In this document: piece by piece, positions 6,259-13,805 of the stretch | Position numbering within the stretch: the first letter of the stretch is position 1 | Layout: each line of letters starts with the position of its first letter | DNA from: Bacteroidetes bacterium UBA6661 | GTDB taxonomy: Bacteria; Bacteroidota; Bacteroidia; AKYH767-A; OLB10 | Length of the DNA: 13,805 nt | Assembly (NCBI GenBank): GCA_002455375.1 | Contig: DKKR01000088.1 | Coordinates: 1 to 13,805 of the forward strand | Direction of reading: 5' to 3' | Translations under genes and position numbers: made by a program | Notes under the pieces: generated by a model | Databases searched by the model: none | What the model was told of the DNA's origin: nothing | Seen by the model: the letters and a program-made list of their open reading frames with translations, nothing else

Positions 6259-8760
6259 ATGATAAGAGCCGGAATAGCAATATGGGCTGTCATGTTATGC
6301 ATGTTAACAGCCAATGCTCAGAATGTAGTTACACTGGCAGGGCAGAATGGTGTTTCGGGTGCTGCCAATGGCTCAGGTACTTCAGCATCGTTCAACAATC
6401 CACATGGTATGGTTTGCGATCAGGCGGGAAACCTATTTGTTGCAGACAGAAATAATCACCTTATCAGAAAAATTACACCTGCAGGTGTAGTATCCACATT
6501 TGCAGGATCAGGAAGTGCAGGAAGCTCAGATGGAATAGGAGCTGCAGCATCGTTTTTTGAACCTTGGGGAATAGCAATTGATCAATCCGGAAATCTTTAT
6601 GTAGCCGACACAAAAAATTATTTAATAAGAAAGATTACGCCAACAGCAGTTGTAACAACAATTGCAGGGGTGGGTACTTCAGGAGTTACAGACGGACCTG
6701 CAAGCAGTGCACAGTTTGGATTCCCAACAGGTATTGCAGTAGATGCTTCAGGTAATATATATGTGAGTGAGTTTATGACTCATGTTATCCGTAAGATAAG
6801 TAACGGAAATGTTACAACTTTTGCAGGAACTGCTTTTCAGAGTGGTGATGCTAATGGCGCAGGGAATAATGCAAAGTTTGATCATCCTCATAGTTTAGCT
6901 ATTGGGCAGTCAGGAAATTTATTTGTTACAGATACATGGAATAATAAAATCAGAAAAATTACTCCTTCTGGTGTAGTGAGTACCTATGCAGGAAGTACTG
7001 CAGGATATGTTGATGGTGCAGCTTCAGTGAGTAAATTTGATAACCCTTTAGGCATTTGCGCAGATGCATCAGGTGATATTTTTGTTGGTGATGTAAATAA
7101 TTTCTGTATCCGTAAAATCAGCAATGGCACAGTAACAACCTTTGCAGGAACAGCAGGAACATCAGGTTCGGCTAATGGCCCGCTACTTCAGGCATCATTC
7201 AATTCGCCATCATGTATGGCTTATCATTCATCAGACAAATATTTTATTGGTGATGAAGGAAATGAATTGATCCGACTCATCAACATGAATCAGAGCAGCA
7301 ATCCACTAACACTTTCAACATTAAATAATGTGAGTGTGTTTTGTCCAAGTTCAACTTCTGTAATTACAGCTTCGCCACAAGGGCTAAGCAGCTATACCTT
7401 TAAAGAAGGAAGTACAGTATTAGCAACAAATACAACAGGGATATTATCTTTAGGAACACTTTCGGCAGGTACACATCTTATCAGTTGTACTGCAACAGGA
7501 CCATTAGGAAATTATGCAACAACAACAGCATTAAGTATTACTATTGTTGATGCAAGTACACCAGTAATTTCTCCTACGGGACCTATTTCAATCTGTTCGG
7601 GTGGAAGTGCTACATTAACTGCTTCACCGGGAATAGCATATCTATGGACAAATGGAGCAACAACATCATCAATCAATGCCACCCTGCCCGGCACTTACGC
7701 AGTGAGTATAACATATACTGGAGGTTGTAGCTATCAAAGCAATTCGGTGATCATAAACCTTAACGGATCTTTCAGTGCAGCAATATCACCCGCCACAGCA
7801 CAGGTTATTTGCCCAGGTGACTCGGTAAAATTAACTGCTACAGCAGGAACATCATACTTATGGTCTAATGGAAAAACCACACAAAGCATTTATGCCAAGA
7901 CAGCTGCAAACTACACTGTAGCAGTGACAAGTAGTTTTGGGTGTACCTCTGTTTCCCCACCGGTTAATGTTTCTTTGAAAACAATGCCTTCATCAATTGA
8001 AGCAAGCAGTGATTCATCATGCAGTGGTGAAGGTGTTTTGTTAACAATCACTCAGCAAAGTAATACAACCTATAGTTGGTTCGATGAGGCAGCAGGAGGC
8101 ACAGCACTTGCAATAGGCAGCAGCTATGCTACAGCACCGCTTGCAGAGAGCACTACATTTTATGTGCAGCTTAATTCTAATGGCTGTACAAGTGTTTCAA
8201 GATTTCCTGTGCTTGCATACATCTACCCTATATTACATGTTGATTTTGCAGAAAGTCAAGCTGTGAAAGCAGATGGTGGTTATGCTGTTTCATTTCAAAA
8301 CAATACTCCAACAGGGAATAACACCTATACATGGAATTTTGGTGATGGTTCTGTCAATGCAATATCAAATGAAGAAAACCCACAACATATTTATTCTTCA
8401 GAAGGCGATTACAGTGTAACACTTACAGTAAAAGATGAGTTTGGCTGCGAGAATAGTTTTACAAAAAATATTTCAGTTACCGTTGCACACGACTTGTTTT
8501 TACCTTCTGCATTTACACCTAACAGTGATGGCATTAACGATATCTTCAGATTAAAAGGTTCAGGATTTGTTTCAGCAGACATGTTGATACTTGATCAATG
8601 GGGACAATTAATTTTCAGAACAAACAATGCAGTTGTAGGATGGGATGGCTCTGTAAAGGGAAATCTCGCACCCAATGGAACTTATAGTTACATCGTTAAG
8701 ATTAAATTGAATGATGGCAGTGATAAAGTGCTGAAAGGAAATATTTCAATCATTAAATAA
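6259..8760 (+). CDS. Secreted NHL-propeller / Ig / PKD protein with CHU_C (T9SS type B) tail
   Basis: This 833-residue cargo protein has a Sec signal peptide ending at A-N-A-Q (18-21). Residues about 24-345 hold six NHL repeats, each with a G-N-L-Y-V-A-D...N-x-x-I-R-K-I core; they recur every 53-54 residues and should form a closed six-blade propeller. About 350-430 is an unassigned Ig-like stretch. Two Cys-containing Ig-like domains follow (about 435-502 and 508-572, both with Y-L-W-T/S-N-G), then a CHU_C-associated Ig domain (about 578-655). About 660-742 is a PKD domain (W-N-F-G-D-G at 692-697). About 746-833 is the gliding-motility-associated C-terminal domain: L-P-S-A-F-T-P-N-S-D-G-I-N-D at 748-761, then W-G-Q-L-I-F. 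This tail marks type B T9SS export, as in SprB. It is likely a surface adhesin or binding scaffold. The PorP/SprF gene starts 9 bases downstream. Confidence 0.92.
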   Translation: MIRAGIAIWAVMLCMLTANAQNVVTLAGQNGVSGAANGSGTSASFNNPHGMVCDQAGNLFVADRNNHLIRKITPAGVVSTFAGSGSAGSSDGIGAAASFFEPWGIAIDQSGNLYVADTKNYLIRKITPTAVVTTIAGVGTSGVTDGPASSAQFGFPTGIAVDASGNIYVSEFMTHVIRKISNGNVTTFAGTAFQSGDANGAGNNAKFDHPHSLAIGQSGNLFVTDTWNNKIRKITPSGVVSTYAGSTAGYVDGAASVSKFDNPLGICADASGDIFVGDVNNFCIRKISNGTVTTFAGTAGTSGSANGPLLQASFNSPSCMAYHSSDKYFIGDEGNELIRLINMNQSSNPLTLSTLNNVSVFCPSSTSVITASPQGLSSYTFKEGSTVLATNTTGILSLGTLSAGTHLISCTATGPLGNYATTTALSITIVDASTPVISPTGPISICSGGSATLTASPGIAYLWTNGATTSSINATLPGTYAVSITYTGGCSYQSNSVIINLNGSFSAAISPATAQVICPGDSVKLTATAGTSYLWSNGKTTQSIYAKTAANYTVAVTSSFGCTSVSPPVNVSLKTMPSSIEASSDSSCSGEGVLLTITQQSNTTYSWFDEAAGGTALAIGSSYATAPLAESTTFYVQLNSNGCTSVSRFPVLAYIYPILHVDFAESQAVKADGGYAVSFQNNTPTGNNTYTWNFGDGSVNAISNEENPQHIYSSEGDYSVTLTVKDEFGCENSFTKNISVTVAHDLFLPSAFTPNSDGINDIFRLKGSGFVSADMLILDQWGQLIFRTNNAVVGWDGSVKGNLAPNGTYSYIVKIKLNDGSDKVLKGNISIIK
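6400..7281 (+). repeat. Six-unit NHL repeat region
   Basis: Six units of about 160 bases encode the NHL cores starting near residues 48, 102, 156, 209, 263 and 317 of the 6259 gene. Units are clearly related in protein but diverged in DNA, so this is an old propeller and not a recent tandem duplication. The sixth unit is the most degenerate (D-K-Y-F-I-G-D-E-G-N). Confidence 0.85.
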
Positions 8761-8769
8761 CCGGCAGAC

Positions 8770-10260
8770 ATGAAAAGAATAATCATCATAGCTACATTTT
8801 GCATGTTGTCGGGAATTGTTAATGCACAAGACCCACACATATCACAATATTTTAATGTACCTGTATTTTATAATCCGGCTTTATCGGGTAATGGTATTCA
8901 GAATATGCGCATAGCAGTTGATTATCGCAATCAGTGGCTTGCTCCGGGATTAAGCAACAAGACACAAACAATAGCATTAGATAAAATTGTCAATAAGGTT
9001 GGTTTTGGTTTAATGGTTAGTAAAAACAGTGCAGGTAAAGATGGCTTCAGCAGATTAAGTGTATTGGGTGGCATCAGCTATCATGCAAAATTTGGTTATC
9101 AGAAAAGACATCAGTTATCATCAGGTTTCCAAGTTGGCATTCTTCAGAAATCTTTCGACCCCAACAAACTTACATTTGAAAGTCAGTACACACCTGATAT
9201 CGGTTATGACCCTTCAGCATCTAATGGAGAAACATTTGCCAATACAAAAGTCACACGTCCTGATATTAATATTGGCATTGCCTATCATTATGCACAGGGC
9301 AATAAAGAAATACTGATAAAACCCTTTGCAGGTGTTTCATTTTCTCACATCAACAAACCTAAAGAATCATTTATTGAAGAACAGAATGTAAATCCTATCA
9401 GAATGAATTTTCATGGAGGTGCATCAATTACTTGTTCAAAAACTATTGAGCTGAAACCTCTTGTTTATTTTATGAAACAAGATGGCTTTCAGGAAATGAG
9501 TGCGGGCATGATTTCTGAATTGTCATTAAGCAATAACAGTTTAGTGAAATTAGGATTGCTTTACAGAAATAACGATGCTATGGTTGCTTATGCCGGCTAT
9601 CAGTTTAATAAAGTTTTTCTTGGAACAAGCTATGACTTTAATATATCGAAGTACAAGCCTGGAGGTAGTGGAGCTTATGAAATTTCACTTGTTTACACAC
9701 CACAAGGTCGTGCAAAAGGTAAACGTAATGAAGATAGAAAACCTGAGCCTGTCAATAAGAAAAAATTACCTGAGCAAAGAGTTACTCCTCCACAAGCACT
9801 GACACCTACACCGGTTATAGTCCCGTCAATAATTGAGCAGAATCCAATAGTTGTATCTCTTGCAGAAATGCCAATGAAAGGTGAGAGTAAAATAAAAGAG
9901 AACACAGAACTTTCTAATTACAATTATCAAACAATAGGCTATGTAGTGTTTCAGGACTATTCACTAAAATATGATATCAACAACCGCTTTGATGTAATAG
10001 AAGCTACAATTGATTATTTATATAAAAATATCAACAGAAAAATTATTGTTTCAGGAAATGCTTCGGAAATTGAATTGAAGAAGAGTAGCAATATTGGAAA
10101 ACAAAGAGCAGAAGCAGTTAAAGTTTATATGGTAGGCAAAGGAATTGATGCTGACAGAATCATTACTGTTGATGTTAAAGACAAAATGCCTGCGTTAAAG
10201 ACCGAAGACGGAGTACAAATAGAAAGATTATCACGAACAGATATATTATTGATTAAATAA
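8770..10260 (+). CDS. PorP/SprF-type outer-membrane protein fused to an OmpA-like domain
   Basis: This 496-residue protein starts with a signal peptide ending at V-N-A-Q (17-20). Residues 21-310 are a PorP/SprF barrel-like domain: the hallmark opening D-P-H-I-S-Q-Y-F and Y-N-P-A-L-S-G at 21-40, R-N-Q-W at 53-56, and a terminal strand near 302-310. About 311-384 is a basic, then proline-rich linker. About 385-496 is OmpA-like: I-I-V-S-G near 425-429, K-Q-R-A-E-A-V-K-V-Y at 444-453 and G-I-D-A-D-R-I at 458-464. The Arg of the peptidoglycan site is kept (R446), but the Asp expected after I-x-G-x-x is absent (N-A-S-E at 430-433). SprF-like proteins assist export of type B cargo, so this is the likely partner of the gene just upstream. 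Ordinary PorP/SprF proteins are about 300-350 residues, so the tail is an addition. Downstream spacing is 9 bases. Confidence 0.88.
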   Translation: MKRIIIIATFCMLSGIVNAQDPHISQYFNVPVFYNPALSGNGIQNMRIAVDYRNQWLAPGLSNKTQTIALDKIVNKVGFGLMVSKNSAGKDGFSRLSVLGGISYHAKFGYQKRHQLSSGFQVGILQKSFDPNKLTFESQYTPDIGYDPSASNGETFANTKVTRPDINIGIAYHYAQGNKEILIKPFAGVSFSHINKPKESFIEEQNVNPIRMNFHGGASITCSKTIELKPLVYFMKQDGFQEMSAGMISELSLSNNSLVKLGLLYRNNDAMVAYAGYQFNKVFLGTSYDFNISKYKPGGSGAYEISLVYTPQGRAKGKRNEDRKPEPVNKKKLPEQRVTPPQALTPTPVIVPSIIEQNPIVVSLAEMPMKGESKIKENTELSNYNYQTIGYVVFQDYSLKYDINNRFDVIEATIDYLYKNINRKIIVSGNASEIELKKSSNIGKQRAEAVKVYMVGKGIDADRIITVDVKDKMPALKTEDGVQIERLSRTDILLIK

Positions 10261-10269
10261 ACCACCTGT

Positions 10270-11355
10270 ATGAATCAGATTATTCAACTGTTTTTTCCAT
10301 TTATTTCTTCTCTTATTATTGCATCACTCATCATTCCATCGTGGATTCAGCTTTGCTCCAAGTGGAATTTGTTTGATCGCCCTGACACACGCAAACATCA
10401 TACAGCTATTATTCCTTCATTAGGGGGCATAGGAATTTTTATAGCTATAATGATTTCAATTTTTTTATTTGGATACAACAGTCAGGATACAAGCTTTCAT
10501 TCTATTGCAGCAGCAATGCTCATTTTATTTATTACCGGATTTTTTGATGATCTTACTGATTTAAAAGCCAGGGTTAAATTAAATATTCAACTCTTAGCAG
10601 CTTTAATAGTCACTTATTCAGGATTACGCATTCAAACATTGAATGGTTTTGCAGGCGTACATGAACTGCCCATCTTGACACAGTATGGTATCAGTATTTT
10701 TATTATTTTATTTTTAGTGAATGCCTACAATTTTATTGATGGTTTAGATGGCTTAGCAGCAACAATTGGACTCATCATATTCAGCATTTTTACGGTATTG
10801 TTTCATATTCACGGGGAACAGGCTTATGCTGTTTTATGTGTCAGTGTTATAGGTGCCTTGTTGTCTTTTCTGTATTTTAATTTTAATCCGGCAAGAGTAT
10901 TTATGGGTGACACCGGTTCATTGGTAGTTGGCTTTCTTATCGCTATTTGTACTATAAAACTTTTTAATATTTGGTTAGCATCACCAGTAGTATCTTTTGG
11001 TCCTTCCTTGACCATTGCAACAATTTTTATTCTGATATTTGACTTAACAAGAGTTGTTTTTATCAGACTATCAAACGGTATTTCACCTTTTAAAGCAGAC
11101 AGAAGTCATTTACATCACATGATTTGCCGTCAGCAATTCGGACATCGTGGAGGTACTTTTATTATGGCAGCTTTCAACATCTTATTTATTGTTTTGGTTC
11201 TTCCCCTAAGCAAACTGCGGTTTATCACATTTCTTATTTTTTGTTTCTGTTTAGCTATTCTACTGATGAATTCTAAAGTCATGTCGTATGTTGCATTGTT
11301 AAGAAATAAAATTACCGGAGCTCCCGAAAGTAAAATGGGTGTTGACAGAGGTTAA
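10270..11355 (+). CDS. WecA/MraY-family polyprenyl-phosphate sugar-1-phosphate transferase
   Basis: This 361-residue integral membrane protein has about ten hydrophobic segments. It should move a sugar-1-phosphate from a UDP-sugar to undecaprenyl phosphate, the first step of a lipid-linked glycan. All family motifs are present: G-F-F-D-D-L-T-D-L at 90-98 (D93/D94 for magnesium) with K-L-x-x-Q near 103-107, N-A-Y-N-F-I-D-G-L-D-G at 151-161, F-N-P-A-R-V-F-M-G-D-T-G-S at 205-217, and S-H-L-H-H at 279-283. The last motif and the length favour the WecA/WbcO/TagO branch over MraY (peptidoglycan). The sugar cannot be read from sequence. It is the third gene of the tight run with the CHU_C cargo and the PorP fusion, and it may start a surface polysaccharide. 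No other polysaccharide gene is in view. Confidence 0.92.
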   Translation: MNQIIQLFFPFISSLIIASLIIPSWIQLCSKWNLFDRPDTRKHHTAIIPSLGGIGIFIAIMISIFLFGYNSQDTSFHSIAAAMLILFITGFFDDLTDLKARVKLNIQLLAALIVTYSGLRIQTLNGFAGVHELPILTQYGISIFIILFLVNAYNFIDGLDGLAATIGLIIFSIFTVLFHIHGEQAYAVLCVSVIGALLSFLYFNFNPARVFMGDTGSLVVGFLIAICTIKLFNIWLASPVVSFGPSLTIATIFILIFDLTRVVFIRLSNGISPFKADRSHLHHMICRQQFGHRGGTFIMAAFNILFIVLVLPLSKLRFITFLIFCFCLAILLMNSKVMSYVALLRNKITGAPESKMGVDRG

Positions 11356-11469
11356 TTAACCCTGTATAAAAGAAAGAAAGCCTTCCATTTTATTGTATCT
11401 GTTAAAAACGTGTTCACTACTTTTTTAGAATCATAAGCAATAGAAATCTTTTTTGATTTTTTTTGCTTT

Positions 11470-12741
11470 ATGAGCGATACAAAATTTTCACCTGCCGAAT
11501 TTGAAGAGTTGCTAAAGACATCAAATGGTTTTCGTAATTTTTGTTTTTTAAACAGCAACAGTGCTGCAGAAGGCAGCTACAGTGGTCTGACAAAATATGA
11601 TTTTCTTGCCGGCATTAATGCTCTGGATACAGTTGAAGCTACATCAAAATCGTTAGAGAAACTGGAGGCATTCATTCAGAAAAATAAGGGTAAGTGGATG
11701 TTTGGTTTTATGTCATACGAACTAAAAAATGAAATCGAACAACTAAAATCATCACATACTGACCGTTTGAATTTTCCTGTTTTACATTTTTTTGTACCGC
11801 AAGTTGTTTTAGTTTCTGAAGGTGGAAAGCTGCGTATGATAGATCAGCTTGAGCAAACAACAAAGCAGTTTGTGGCTGATGATGTAGAGCTTAGACAAAT
11901 GCATGCATCCGGCAATGTGGCATTAACACCACGTTTCAGCAATAGTGATTATATTCAAACTGTAGAAAAATTAAAAGAGCAACTACAACAGGGAAATATA
12001 TATGAGGTAACTTTTTGTCAGGAATTTTATAATGATTCAGCAAACATCAACCCGTTCGAGACTTATATAAAACTCAATGCAAATACACGTGCTCCCATGT
12101 CGTGTTTTTATAAGAAAGAAAATCAGTTTATAATTTCATCAAGCCCTGAGCGGTTTATGTGCAGAAGGGAAAATAAAATCTATTCGCAACCAATAAAGGG
12201 AACAGCACCTCGCAGTTCTTCACGTGAGGAAGATGAATGGCTTAAAGATAATCTGCAGAACAGCGAAAAAGAGCGTTCAGAAAATATTATGATAGTTGAT
12301 TTGGTACGTAACGACCTTTCACGAATTGCAAAGCCAGGTACAGTTGAGGTGAATGAATTGCTTGGTGTCTATACTTTTAAAACAGTTCATCAATTGATTT
12401 CTACAGTAAGCTGCGAGGTAGAGCCCAATATTAGTTTTTCAGAAATCATACGTGCAGCATTTCCTATGGGAAGTATGACCGGTGCACCAAAAATAAGTGC
12501 TATGACATTGATTGATGCGCATGAAAAATCAAACAGAGGCTTGTTTTCCGGTAGTGTCGGTTATATAGATCCTGCAGGAGATTTTGACTTCAATGTTATC
12601 ATACGTACCATCTTATACAATGCTCAACGCAACTATGTTTCAGTACAAACAGGTGGGGCAATTACCATTCAGTCTGACCCGGCTGCCGAGTATGAGGAGT
12701 GTATGTTAAAAGCCAAAGCATTGATGGATGTTTTAGGATAG
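11470..12741 (+). CDS. pabB: Aminodeoxychorismate synthase component I (chorismate-binding)
   Basis: This 423-residue cytosolic enzyme converts chorismate to 4-amino-4-deoxychorismate, using ammonia from a glutaminase partner (PabA/TrpG, not in this window), on the way to folate. The chorismate-binding domain fills about 155-423: S-S-S-P-E-R-F at 223-229, P-I-K-G-T at 241-245, E-N-I-M-I-V-D-L-V-R-N-D-L-S-R at 271-285, G-S-M-T-G-A-P-K at 334-341, G-G-A-I-T at 395-399, and E-Y-E-E-C near 407-411. The Lys in P-I-K-G-T (K243) is typical of PabB; TrpE has Ala there. There is no fused glutaminase or PabC lyase. The N-terminal third is diverged, as is common in the family. The spacer to tilS is 28 bases, so the two are likely co-transcribed. 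The 114 bases before it hold no clear promoter. Confidence 0.92.
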   Translation: MSDTKFSPAEFEELLKTSNGFRNFCFLNSNSAAEGSYSGLTKYDFLAGINALDTVEATSKSLEKLEAFIQKNKGKWMFGFMSYELKNEIEQLKSSHTDRLNFPVLHFFVPQVVLVSEGGKLRMIDQLEQTTKQFVADDVELRQMHASGNVALTPRFSNSDYIQTVEKLKEQLQQGNIYEVTFCQEFYNDSANINPFETYIKLNANTRAPMSCFYKKENQFIISSSPERFMCRRENKIYSQPIKGTAPRSSSREEDEWLKDNLQNSEKERSENIMIVDLVRNDLSRIAKPGTVEVNELLGVYTFKTVHQLISTVSCEVEPNISFSEIIRAAFPMGSMTGAPKISAMTLIDAHEKSNRGLFSGSVGYIDPAGDFDFNVIIRTILYNAQRNYVSVQTGGAITIQSDPAAEYEECMLKAKALMDVLG

Positions 12742-12769
12742 CATACATTAGCAGAAAATTAAGCAAAGC

Positions 12770-13805
12770 TTGTTATTACGATTTCAAAAGTTTGTAAAAG
12801 AAAAAAAACTCTTCAGCAAGGAGCAGACAATTCTTGTAGCTGTAAGTGGAGGTATTGATTCAATGGTTTTATTGCAACTACTGCAGCAATCAGGATACAA
12901 AATAGCTGTGGCACATTGTAATTTTAAATTACGTGGTCAGGAGTCGGATGATGATGCACAATTTGTTCATTCATTTTGTCTGGAGAATAAAATTGTGATT
13001 CATGCCACTGAATTTGAAACTGAAAAGTTGTCAGAACAATATCAAAAATCCATTCAGGTTACTGCACGCGAATTAAGATATAATTTTTTTCAGGAGTTAT
13101 GTAGTCGTTTTCATTATGATTTTATTGCTACTGCACACCAAGCTGATGATGTTGCAGAGACCATTTTAATTAACCTGAGTCGGGGTGGTGGTATGGCTGC
13201 ATGGCATGGTATTGAGGTAAAAAGAGAAAATATTGTCAGACCAATATTGTTCGCACAAAAGCATGAGATAGAAAAATATGCAAAGGAGAATAAAATTCAA
13301 TGGCGTACCGACAGTTCTAATCAGAAAGAAGATTATACAAGAAATTTTATCAGACATCAGATTATTCCTATCTTAAAAAAGATTAACCCTTCTGTTGTTC
13401 AGACATTGTTTCATCATGCAGAAATAATGACAGAAGCCGAAAAAATTATTCTTGAACAGATTGAAAAATTCAGAGCTGTATCAGTAGTTAGTAATGGAAA
13501 TAAATCCATTGTACCGATTTCAGATTTGCTGAAAGCAACAGCACCTCATACGGTCCTGTTTTATCTGCTTCAGCCATTTGGATTTAATGCTACACATGTA
13601 GTTGATATATTTAATACTTTGAATCACTCCGAAAGCAAGACATTTCATTCAGATAAATTTCAATTGATTAAAGAACGGGATCAACTTATTATAGTACCTC
13701 TTGAAGAGAAGAAGACAAGTATCTATTTTGAAATCCCAACAACAGGAACGTATGCTATTGCTGATTCTCAAATAAGTGTAGAATTATTGGAGAACACAGC
13801 AGACT
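12770..13805 (+). CDS. tilS: tRNA(Ile)-lysidine synthase, TTG start, truncated by window end
   Basis: The window holds 345 codons, and the frame is still open at the edge. The enzyme attaches lysine to C34 of the CAU-anticodon tRNA-Ile through an adenylated intermediate, so that it reads AUA. Motifs: the ATP PP-loop S-G-G-I-D-S at 26-31, A-H-C-N-F-K-L-R-G at 48-56, A-H-Q-A-D-D at 122-127, R-P-I-L from 157, and the Y-T-R-N-F-I-R-H segment at 189-196. The TilS C-terminal region begins after about 290; usual lengths of about 430-450 mean roughly 100 residues are missing. The frame is closed by a TAG at 12749 and has no ATG before the PP-loop. The TTG at 12770 gives a normal family start (M-L-L-R-F-Q-K-F-V...L-F-S-K-E-Q), so it is the start. 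Confidence 0.93.
   Translation, partial: MLLRFQKFVKEKKLFSKEQTILVAVSGGIDSMVLLQLLQQSGYKIAVAHCNFKLRGQESDDDAQFVHSFCLENKIVIHATEFETEKLSEQYQKSIQVTARELRYNFFQELCSRFHYDFIATAHQADDVAETILINLSRGGGMAAWHGIEVKRENIVRPILFAQKHEIEKYAKENKIQWRTDSSNQKEDYTRNFIRHQIIPILKKINPSVVQTLFHHAEIMTEAEKIILEQIEKFRAVSVVSNGNKSIVPISDLLKATAPHTVLFYLLQPFGFNATHVVDIFNTLNHSESKTFHSDKFQLIKERDQLIIVPLEEKKTSIYFEIPTTGTYAIADSQISVELLENTAD

Noticed and set aside
6400..7281. NHL units as a tandem DNA repeat or a recent duplication
   Set aside because: The units are similar in protein only; the DNA has diverged, which fits an old beta-propeller.
11393..11425. TTG plus TACTTTTT as a pabB promoter
   Set aside because: The spacing of 22 bases is tolerable, but the final G of TAnnTTTG is missing and the region is so T-rich that such matches are expected.

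Overview
The window is AT-rich and reads as chromosome of a member of the Bacteroidota, probably a Chitinophagales- or Sphingobacteriales-like lineage. The evidence is three full-length predicted type IX secretion system (T9SS) cargo proteins, a PorP/SprF-type outer-membrane protein, a very short SSB, and Bacteroidota-style -7 elements (TAnnTTTG) in place of sigma70 boxes. Start codons are preceded by A-rich sequence rather than clear Shine-Dalgarno sites. I see no insertion sequence, phage gene, CRISPR array, tRNA or rRNA.

Layout, left to right. (1) A possible last few codons of an upstream gene and a strong terminator. (2) A secreted type A T9SS protein with Ig-like and GEVED domains (343-2079), closed by a long hairpin. 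(3) A minus-strand zinc-ribbon protein (2180-2563), divergent from a short ssb (2755-3093). Each has its own recognisable -7 element in the shared spacer. (4) A lipoprotein of unknown function (3183-3917), whose start should be moved out of the ssb terminator. (5) A second type A T9SS cargo that looks like a beta-helix (4053-6017). (6) A tight three-gene run: a six-blade NHL propeller / Ig / PKD / CHU_C type B cargo (6259-8760), a PorP/SprF protein fused to a divergent OmpA-like domain (8770-10260), and a WecA/MraY-type polyprenyl-phosphate sugar-1-phosphate transferase (10270-11355). Both spacers are 9 bp. (7) A housekeeping pair: pabB (11470-12741) and tilS (12770 to the window end, TTG start, truncated by the window edge).

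How the parts fit. The 6259-11355 run is the most informative. SprF-like proteins are known partners of type B (CHU_C) cargo such as SprB, so genes 1 and 2 are a plausible cargo/partner pair. The co-directional glycan-initiating enzyme suggests, by inference only, a link between cargo display and a surface polysaccharide. The OmpA-like tail of the partner seems to lack the aspartate used to bind peptidoglycan. pabB and tilS are core metabolism (folate; tRNA-Ile modification) and are unrelated to secretion.
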